A stretch of DNA of 12,566 bases from Maribacter sp. (GTDB lineage: Bacteria; Bacteroidota; Bacteroidia; Flavobacteriales; Flavobacteriaceae), in assembly GCA_030730545.1 (NCBI GenBank), contig JANQUX010000002.1:1-12566 (forward strand). Reading direction: 5' to 3'. The position numbers and the translations under genes are program-made. Below the pieces are notes generated by a model that was not told the DNA's origin, ran no database searches, and was given only the letters and a program-made list of their open reading frames with translations. The number at the start of each line of letters is the position of its first letter. The first letter of the stretch is position 1. This document shows positions 7,933 through 12,566 of the stretch, piece by piece.

Positions 7933-8427
7933 ATGACCAAAATACTCTTACTTTCTGATACTCATTCGCATATTGACGACGCCATTTTAAAGCATGTAAA
8001 ATGGGCAGATGAAGTATGGCATGCCGGTGATATTGGATCTTTAGATGTTACAGATGCTATTGCGAAATTAAAACCTTTGAAAGGAGTATATGGAAATATT
8101 GACGACCATATTATTCAAAAAGAATTCCCTGAGAACAACCGATTTTTTTGTGAGGGTGTTGATGTTTTTATAACCCATATAGGAGGATACCCACCTAAGT
8201 ATAATATGAGAACCCGAGATATGATCAGAGAAAATCCGCCAAAATTATTCATTTCCGGGCATTCGCATATTCTAAAGGTAATGATGGATAAAAAATTAGG
8301 TGTATTACATATGAACCCAGGTGCTTGTGGCAAGCATGGTTTTCATCAAGTACGTACCATGTTACGTTTTGTTATTGAAGGCGATAATATTAAAGACCTT
8401 GAAGTAATTGAGTTAGGCAAAAGATAA
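7933..8427 (+). CDS. Metallophosphoesterase, YfcE/MJ0936 family
   Basis: A 164-residue cytoplasmic phosphodiesterase of the small calcineurin-like group, at usual family length. The two-metal centre is complete: DTHSH (D9, H11), GDIGS (D33), GNIDD (N55), THIGG (H82) and SGHSH (H110, H112). A closing NPGACGKHG loop follows, as in YfcE and MJ0936 relatives. Family members hydrolyse phosphodiesters such as bis-pNPP in vitro; the natural substrate is unknown, and nucleotide or cyclic-nucleotide diesters are possible. It is transcribed alone, diverging from truA and ending in a hairpin that overlaps its stop codon. I saw no confident promoter in the 135-nt upstream gap. Confidence 0.92.
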   Translation: MTKILLLSDTHSHIDDAILKHVKWADEVWHAGDIGSLDVTDAIAKLKPLKGVYGNIDDHIIQKEFPENNRFFCEGVDVFITHIGGYPPKYNMRTRDMIRENPPKLFISGHSHILKVMMDKKLGVLHMNPGACGKHGFHQVRTMLRFVIEGDNIKDLEVIELGKR

Positions 8428-8465
8428 AATACAGGGTATTTTCACTAATCTATACCCTGTATTTT
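8426..8465. terminator. Bidirectional intrinsic terminator
   Basis: A 13-bp perfect inverted repeat, AAAATACAGGGTA (8426-8438) against TACCCTGTATTTT (8453-8465), with a 14-nt spacer that can lose one more base pair. It has A residues on the left and T residues on the right, so it can stop transcripts from either side. It lies between the convergent metallophosphoesterase and beta-barrel genes and overlaps the TAA of the former. Confidence 0.85.
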
Positions 8466-8471
8466 AGCTCT

Positions 8472-9332
8472 TTAATATTCGAACGAAACCCCTAAAGAAA
8501 ATGTCCCGCCATCGTAAATATTCTTGCGCTCCACTAAAAAACCTGCATAATCAGAATATTGGGCAACCACGTTAAAATGATTTGTTACCTTATACATGGA
8601 AGTAATACCATAATTGGTAAAAGTTGTACCCTCGCCGAACAAGAACGATCCGCTTTGTACATTGTTTTCTGAAGATAATCTTTCTTGAATTTTAAGCTTA
8701 CCGATTAGATACAGTTTGTCAAAAAACAAATGACCTAGCTCTACCCCAGCCTGAAATTGATTACTAAAATCTTTTGTTCTAAAATTAACACTTGAGAAAG
8801 CACAGGCGTAAGTTTTACCATTTTTAAAGCCATGTGAAGCTGCAAGGGTTGTCCACACATTAAACTCCCCATCAGAAACCGGTAGATTTATTTCATCAAA
8901 CTCACCAAAGGCATTAGCGTTATTCGATTGCGCAAAATTACTACCATCATTAGTCGGTATATCTAATGCGACCTGTAATGACAATGGGAAGCTTTTTAAT
9001 AATTTATACTTCACCCCTAGTTGAATATTACCTACACCGCCAACAGTTTCTGTAGTGCTAAAACTATTTAAACGAACCAATGGCAAATCAACAATTGCCG
9101 TAAACCTATCTGAAATTCCGTATTCGCCATAAATTAATAGTGCACTCGTATTAAAAGTACTTCCTTGATCAGCCAATCTACCTTCTGTAGTATAATAGGT
9201 ATTTGAAGAGAAATGTGCCGCCGATGCCTGAAGATAAAATCCTTTTGCCTCTCTCGTCCATGCACTTTGTGCTTGGGCATTAAAAGCGAAAAAGCAACAA
9301 CATATGAATATGATGTGTTTTATTTTTTCCAT
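8472..9332 (-). CDS. Predicted outer-membrane beta-barrel protein
   Basis: A 286-residue protein with a signal peptide (basic MEKIKH, then a hydrophobic core containing three adjacent cysteines, then AQAQS with likely cleavage near residue 21-22). The mature part alternates short polar and amphipathic stretches (GFYLQASAAHF, LLIYGEYGISDRFTAIVDLPL, GNIQLGVKYKLL, FNVVAQYSDYAG) and ends in FSLGVSFEY, a C-terminal aromatic strand typical of outer-membrane barrels. The pattern resembles the MetA-pathway/transporter-like barrel group (PF13557), but that assignment is tentative and no substrate can be named. It lies downstream of the DM13 lipoprotein on the same strand, separated by a strong terminator, so it probably has its own promoter; I did not find a convincing one. 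Confidence 0.75.
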   Translation of the reverse strand: MEKIKHIIFICCCFFAFNAQAQSAWTREAKGFYLQASAAHFSSNTYYTTEGRLADQGSTFNTSALLIYGEYGISDRFTAIVDLPLVRLNSFSTTETVGGVGNIQLGVKYKLLKSFPLSLQVALDIPTNDGSNFAQSNNANAFGEFDEINLPVSDGEFNVWTTLAASHGFKNGKTYACAFSSVNFRTKDFSNQFQAGVELGHLFFDKLYLIGKLKIQERLSSENNVQSGSFLFGEGTTFTNYGITSMYKVTNHFNVVAQYSDYAGFLVERKNIYDGGTFSLGVSFEY

Positions 9333-9377
9333 AATTCTTTTATATTAAGGTGTAGTTATCGTTTTGTACAACACAAT

Positions 9378-9435
9378 AAAAAAAGCCTTTGGGAGACATA
9401 GAAAAACAGAATCATGTGTCTCTATTCCCAAAGGC
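9378..9435 (-). terminator. Intrinsic terminator of the DM13 lipoprotein gene
   Basis: Read leftward, GCCTTTGGGA (9435-9426) pairs perfectly with TCCCAAAGGC (9394-9385) and is followed by seven T residues (9384-9378). The stem extends by ATAGA/TCTAT with a 3-nt bulge, making an unusually long hairpin. The other strand has no T tract, so the signal is directional. It begins 15 nt past the lipoprotein stop and separates it from the beta-barrel gene. Confidence 0.88.
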
Positions 9436-9449
9436 AGTAAAAAACTATA

Positions 9450-9929
9450 TTAGTTCAAAGCAACATTACCAAATGGTATGTTAGCTGTAGCGCACCAAAG
9501 AACAATGTGTGTATATTTAGCATCGGGTGTATCACTCAATTTTATGAACATTTCTCCATTACCGGCTACATTACCTATTAACATTAAATCTGGATTACCA
9601 TTTGCTGGATCCGGAGTAAAAACTGCAGAAGTTGAAAGAAAGATACCTACGGTACCTGTCCCTAATTCCGTTGTAAAATCATCTGCAAAACGAACAAAAT
9701 TAGTATTTTCAGTGTCAACACCTACTTCTACCAAACCTTGTGTTGGTGTACCACTCTCTGCAACCAAGTTACCACTCAAGCTCACCAATAAATCGCCAAC
9801 TGGTAATGAAGAATCTACTTCAACAGTCTCTGTCACTGTTACTACTTCTGCATCATCATTTGAGCAGCTAATAAAGAAAGTGGTCATGGCACTAGCTAAT
9901 ACTACAAAGGCAAATTTTCTGTTTTTCAT
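9450..9929 (-). CDS. DM13-domain lipoprotein
   Basis: A 159-residue lipoprotein from the ATG at 9929. The frame stays open further upstream, but only this start puts the signal peptide MKNRKFAFVVLASAMTTFFISC at the N-terminus, with the lipobox cysteine at C22. The +2 to +5 residues SNDD resemble the acidic export signal of surface lipoproteins in this phylum, so surface display is possible. A short V/T/E-rich linker leads to a domain from about residue 47 that matches DM13: FVRFADDFTTELG, then GIFLSTSA, then HIVLWCATANIPFGNVAL. The cysteine after tryptophan (C146) is the nearly invariant DM13 cysteine, proposed to serve in redox or electron-transfer roles. The gene has its own terminator and a notable upstream regulatory region. 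Confidence 0.82.
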   Translation of the reverse strand: MKNRKFAFVVLASAMTTFFISCSNDDAEVVTVTETVEVDSSLPVGDLLVSLSGNLVAESGTPTQGLVEVGVDTENTNFVRFADDFTTELGTGTVGIFLSTSAVFTPDPANGNPDLMLIGNVAGNGEMFIKLSDTPDAKYTHIVLWCATANIPFGNVALN

Positions 9930-9969
9930 AATCGTAATTTTTAAAATGTTTAGTTTAAATACAGGGTAA

Positions 9970-9986
9970 CTAACGACTATCGTTAG
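9970..9986. promoter_or_regulatory. 17-bp perfect dyad between the -7 element and the DM13 start
   Basis: CTAACGACTATCGTTAG has perfect 7-bp arms around a 3-bp centre. On the minus strand it lies 18 nt past the TATGTTTG element and ends 40 nt before the lipoprotein ATG. That would put it at roughly +13 to +29 of the transcript. It could be an operator for a dimeric repressor or a 5'-leader hairpin. The repeat is seen directly; its function is inference. Confidence 0.4.
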
Positions 9987-10004
9987 CCTTGCTGTTTCTT
10001 GGGA

Positions 10005-10012
10005 CAAACATA
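10005..10012 (-). promoter_or_regulatory. Bacteroidota-type -7 element upstream of the DM13 lipoprotein
   Basis: The minus-strand octamer TATGTTTG fits TAnnTTTG exactly and lies 75 nt before the lipoprotein ATG. A candidate -33 TTG occurs further upstream, but its spacing (23 nt) is longer than usual. A weak -33 would fit an activator-dependent promoter, with the repeated octamers just upstream as candidate sites. Confidence 0.42.
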
Positions 10013-10020
10013 GAAAGCCC

Positions 10021-10093
10021 GTATCACGAAGAATTCAAGAAAAAGTAAACAGTGTATCACAAGAGATAGAAGAATTGCAATGTTTTTGTGATA
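10021..10093. repeat. Three TATCACAA-like octamers upstream of the DM13 promoter
   Basis: GTATCACGA at 10021-10029 and GTATCACAA at 10054-10062 are direct copies 33 bp apart. TTGTGATA at 10086-10093 is an exact inverted copy of TATCACAA at 10055-10062. A spacing of 33 bp is about three helical turns, which suits protein binding on one face. The sites lie upstream of the leftward TATGTTTG element. Repetition is seen; a regulatory role is inference, and the same bases also lie in a short open reading frame. Confidence 0.35.
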
Positions 10094-10135
10094 ATTATGG
10101 AAATGGGTACTTTGACTTCAGAAAAGTAAGGGCAT

Positions 10136-10165
10136 AAAAAAAACCCGGAAACTACCCCGGGTTTT
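10136..10165 (-). terminator. Intrinsic terminator of the DUF4293 gene
   Basis: AAAACCCGG (10140-10148) pairs with CCGGGTTTT (10157-10165) around an 8-nt loop. Read leftward, the stem is followed by a run of T residues (complement of A10136-10143), a good intrinsic terminator 29 nt past the DUF4293 stop. Rightward the T tract is short (four), so weaker termination in that direction is also possible. Confidence 0.87.
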
Positions 10166-10194
10166 AACGCACTAATACTACTAAGATTATAGGT

Positions 10195-10605
10195 CTAACG
10201 CAAGCGATCAACAGATTTTACAAGATCTTCATCCTTTTTTATAGCCTTATTTGCAAGGGCCAAAAAAATGATAGAAAATACTGGAATCAACATCCCAATA
10301 CCCTTCTCAGAAACCAAAGTCTCTCCGGATAAGTTTAGCGATCGATAAACGAAAAATCCTAATAAAAAAAAGTTTAATATCATATTCAGCCTGTTAATTA
10401 CAAACTGGGATTTTCTATTTTTAAACTGTACCAAAGCCCACATAGCTAGAACAGCACTTACATAAAAGGCAATAGAAATAAGCATTTCATTATTTGCAAA
10501 TACTTCTGTACCATCTACATGTATCCATAGATTAAAGAAGAACGGTAGAACACCCGTAAGTATTGCTACAATAATTAAATAAAGGCTTTGTATTCTTTGA
10601 ATCAT
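10195..10605 (-). CDS. DUF4293 four-helix membrane protein
   Basis: A 136-residue integral membrane protein with four hydrophobic segments (about 5-25, 41-60, 70-88, 102-120). It carries the family's recognisable ends: MIQRIQSLYL at the start, FVINRLNMILN and SEKGIGMLIPV in the middle, and a basic cytoplasmic tail ANKAIKKDEDLVKSVDRLR. This matches DUF4293, a Bacteroidota family of unknown function. It diverges from rho across 195 nt, an arrangement I recall from other flavobacterial genomes. It is transcribed alone, with a candidate -7 element 24 nt upstream and a terminator 29 nt downstream. No catalytic motif is visible and I would not assign a function. Confidence 0.88.
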   Translation of the reverse strand: MIQRIQSLYLIIVAILTGVLPFFFNLWIHVDGTEVFANNEMLISIAFYVSAVLAMWALVQFKNRKSQFVINRLNMILNFFLLGFFVYRSLNLSGETLVSEKGIGMLIPVFSIIFLALANKAIKKDEDLVKSVDRLR

Positions 10606-10628
10606 AATTCAATTACCACTTTACGTTG

Positions 10629-10636
10629 CAAAAATA
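10629..10636 (-). promoter_or_regulatory. Bacteroidota-type -7 element upstream of the DUF4293 gene
   Basis: The minus-strand octamer TATTTTTG fits TAnnTTTG and lies 23 nt before the ATG at 10605, implying a very short leader. The region is A/T rich, so chance matches are likelier here, and no clear -33 box was seen. I found no equally good element for rho in the other direction within the same 195-nt gap. Confidence 0.35.
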
Positions 10637-10800
10637 CAGGTCTTTTCAAAAATTATAACCATTTTATTCAAAATAATTTGTAATATTGCTACGTTATCAA
10701 GTCGTAACACCTACCAATCAAGGAAAACATTCCTAGAGATTATCCAAAAAAATATTTACTTCTTACAATACAAACTACTTATAATTTATTCTACTACTTA

Positions 10801-12447
10801 ATGTTTGAGATTTCAGATTTAAAATCAAAAAAGCTACCTGAATTACAGGAAATTGCGAAAGGACTAAAGGTTCCTAAATTCAAGACCTTAAAAAAACTAG
10901 ATTTAGTTTATCAAATTTTGGACTTACAAGCTGCGAATCCGAAAGTTGCTGCGGCGATTGCTCCTGCAACCACAGAAGTAGCTAGTAAACCTTCTGCAGA
11001 AAAACCGCAACCGAAGCCAAAACCAAGACCTAGACCTCGTGTTGAAAAAAATACGAACAATGAAACTAATGCTCCTGCAAAAGTAGCTGTAGAAAAAGTT
11101 GTTACTGCAAAAGTTGATGCGGTTAAAACTGAAAGTAGTCAAGAAGGTGATTCAAAAGAACCTGTCGAGCAAAAAAGACCTAGGCCAAGGCCTAAAGCTG
11201 TAAACCAGCCAAATAAAAAGAATTCTCCTCAGAATAACAATCACAGTAAAAAACCTAATCCGAGACCTACTCACGACAAAAGTAATTTTGACAAGGATTT
11301 AAAAAATAGGTACAAAGAACCTGAGTATGAGTTCGACTCTATTATTGCCAGTGAAGGTGTTTTAGATATCATGCAAGATGGATATGGATTTTTACGTTCA
11401 TCTGATTACAATTACTTATCATCACCTGATGATATTTATGTTTCTCAATCGCAAATACGTCTTTTCGGTTTAAAAACAGGAGATACCGTATTAGGTAACG
11501 TTAGACCACCTAAAGAAGGAGAAAAATATTTTCCGCTTATTAAGGTGAATAAAATTAATGGTATAGACCCACAAATAGTTCGTGACCGTGTGTCATTTGA
11601 GCATTTGACTCCGTTATTCCCACAAGAAAAATTTAATTTGGCAGAACGCCAAAGCACGATATCGACCCGTATTATCGATTTGTTCTCCCCTATCGGAAAA
11701 GGACAAAGAGGTATGATTGTATCTCAACCAAAGTCTGGTAAAACCATGCTTTTAAAAGATATCGCGAACGGTATTGCTGCAAACCACCCAGAAGTTTATC
11801 AAATAATACTATTAATTGATGAACGACCAGAGGAGGTAACCGATATGCAACGTAATGTACGTGGCGAGGTTGTAGCTTCAACATTCGATAAAGAACCAAC
11901 AGAACATGTACGTGTTGCTAACATTGTTTTAGAAAAAGCAAAACGTTTAGTAGAATGTGGTCATGATGTTGTAATTCTTTTAGATTCGATTACACGTTTG
12001 GCAAGAGCATACAACACTGTACAGCCTGCATCTGGTAAAGTATTAAGTGGTGGTGTTGATGCAAACGCATTACACAAGCCTAAAAGATTCTTTGGTGCTG
12101 CCCGTAATATTGAAGGTGGTGGTTCTCTTACGATTATTGCTACGGCATTAACAGAAACTGGCTCTAAAATGGACGAGGTTATCTTCGAAGAATTTAAAGG
12201 TACAGGTAACATGGAACTTCAATTGGATCGTAAGATTGCAAACAGAAGAATTTTCCCTGCAATCGACCTTACATCTTCTAGTACACGTAGAGACGACATG
12301 TTATTAGATGAAGCGACACTGCAACGTATGTGGATCATGCGTAAGTATCTTGCAGACATGAACCCGGTCGAAGCGATGGAATTTATTGAACAACGCTTTA
12401 AACAAACTAAAAACAATGAAGAGTTCTTAATGACTATGAATCAGTAG
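10801..12447 (+). CDS. rho: Transcription termination factor Rho with long disordered insert
   Basis: A 548-residue Rho, about 130 longer than the E. coli protein. Rho is a hexameric RNA-dependent ATPase that ends untranslated transcripts. Residues 1-45 are the SAP-like N-terminal helices ([20 protein letters not shown]). Residues about 48-175 are low-complexity and rich in K, P, R and N, with [10 protein letters not shown] (71-80), KRPRPRPK (125-132) and KKPNPRP (150-156). The RNA-binding cold-shock domain follows (about 180-255, [14 protein letters not shown]). The ATPase core has Walker A QPKSGKT (309-315), Walker B VVILLDS (D395) and the translocating loop segment around [17 protein letters not shown] (453-469). 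The insert is the form known for Bacteroidota Rho. Transcribed alone, it ends in a strong intrinsic terminator. Confidence 0.98.
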   Translation: MFEISDLKSKKLPELQEIAKGLKVPKFKTLKKLDLVYQILDLQAANPKVAAAIAPATTEVASKPSAEKPQPKPKPRPRPRVEKNTNNETNAPAKVAVEKVVTAKVDAVKTESSQEGDSKEPVEQKRPRPRPKAVNQPNKKNSPQNNNHSKKPNPRPTHDKSNFDKDLKNRYKEPEYEFDSIIASEGVLDIMQDGYGFLRSSDYNYLSSPDDIYVSQSQIRLFGLKTGDTVLGNVRPPKEGEKYFPLIKVNKINGIDPQIVRDRVSFEHLTPLFPQEKFNLAERQSTISTRIIDLFSPIGKGQRGMIVSQPKSGKTMLLKDIANGIAANHPEVYQIILLIDERPEEVTDMQRNVRGEVVASTFDKEPTEHVRVANIVLEKAKRLVECGHDVVILLDSITRLARAYNTVQPASGKVLSGGVDANALHKPKRFFGAARNIEGGGSLTIIATALTETGSKMDEVIFEEFKGTGNMELQLDRKIANRRIFPAIDLTSSSTRRDDMLLDEATLQRMWIMRKYLADMNPVEAMEFIEQRFKQTKNNEEFLMTMNQ

Positions 12448-12468
12448 AACAATTCTAACATATATTTT

Positions 12469-12505
12469 AAAATCCCGATTTCATATAGAAATCGGGATTT
12501 TTTTT
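12469..12505 (+). terminator. Intrinsic terminator of rho
   Basis: AATCCCGATTTC (12471-12482) pairs perfectly with GAAATCGGGATT (12488-12499) around a 5-nt loop, and two flanking A-T pairs extend the stem. Eight T residues follow (12498-12505). It begins 21 nt after the rho stop. Read leftward a shorter T stretch follows, so weak activity in that direction is possible. The remaining 61 bases to the window end show nothing recognisable. Confidence 0.92.
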
Positions 12506-12566
12506 ATTCCATATACTCTGTCATTATATAAAAATAGACCACTATTATTCTTTTTAATATGTTTAG

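Noticed and set aside
9957..9968. Twelve bases (AAATACAGGGTA) shared with the terminator at 8427-8438
   Set aside because: Several 12-base matches are expected by chance in a window of this size. The second copy lacks the paired arm, so it is not a second terminator.
9930..10007. Upstream extension of the DM13 lipoprotein frame to a start near 10007
   Set aside because: An extension would bury the signal peptide and lipobox 26 residues inside the protein and overlap the promoter element and dyad. The ATG at 9929 gives a normal lipoprotein.
10606..10800. Riboswitch or structured leader ahead of rho
   Set aside because: The 195-nt gap is A/T rich with no strong hairpin, conserved riboswitch core or leader peptide that I can recognise. 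A Rho-autoregulated leader is possible but nothing in the sequence shows it.

Overview
The window looks like a chromosomal piece of a Bacteroidota bacterium, most likely a marine-type member of the Flavobacteriaceae. Several things point there: low G+C, almost no Shine-Dalgarno sequences ahead of start codons, TAnnTTTG-type -7 promoter elements, proteins typical of the phylum (BT_3928-type DoxX protein, DUF1599, DUF3667, DUF4293, a long Rho with a disordered insert, a lipoprotein with a CSNDD N-terminus), and a gene order familiar from flavobacterial genomes. I cannot name the genus from sequence alone.

Layout. Positions 1-2638 are a tight leftward operon: DUF1599 tandem-repeat protein, DoxX/thioredoxin-like membrane protein, triosephosphate isomerase (tpiA), and the start of the L11 methyltransferase gene (prmA), cut by the window edge. 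Diverging from it, 2742-5185 is a rightward set: dihydropteroate synthase (folP), diadenylate cyclase (cdaA) and a zinc-ribbon/membrane DUF3667 protein whose GTG start overlaps the cdaA stop by one base. Converging on that set, 5289-7797 is a leftward pair, truA and a full-length ABC exporter half-transporter overlapping by 8 nt. A YfcE-type metallophosphoesterase (7933-8427) diverges from truA and ends in a bidirectional terminator.

Positions 8472-10137 look like the accessory part: an outer-membrane beta-barrel protein and a DM13-domain lipoprotein, both leftward, each with its own transcription signals. The DM13 gene has a perfect TAnnTTTG element, a 17-bp perfect dyad just downstream of it and three copies of a TATCACAA-like octamer upstream. 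The core resumes at 10195 with a DUF4293 membrane protein (leftward) diverging from rho (10801-12447), which ends in a strong intrinsic terminator.

Most of the window is ordinary conserved core: glycolysis, folate synthesis, c-di-AMP signalling, tRNA pseudouridylation, export and transcription termination. I see no CRISPR array, rRNA or tRNA gene, insertion sequence or phage module, and no clear multi-gene novel system. The items most worth following are the cdaA-DUF3667 translational coupling (a candidate c-di-AMP cyclase partner where Firmicutes have CdaR) and the compact regulatory region upstream of the DM13 lipoprotein.
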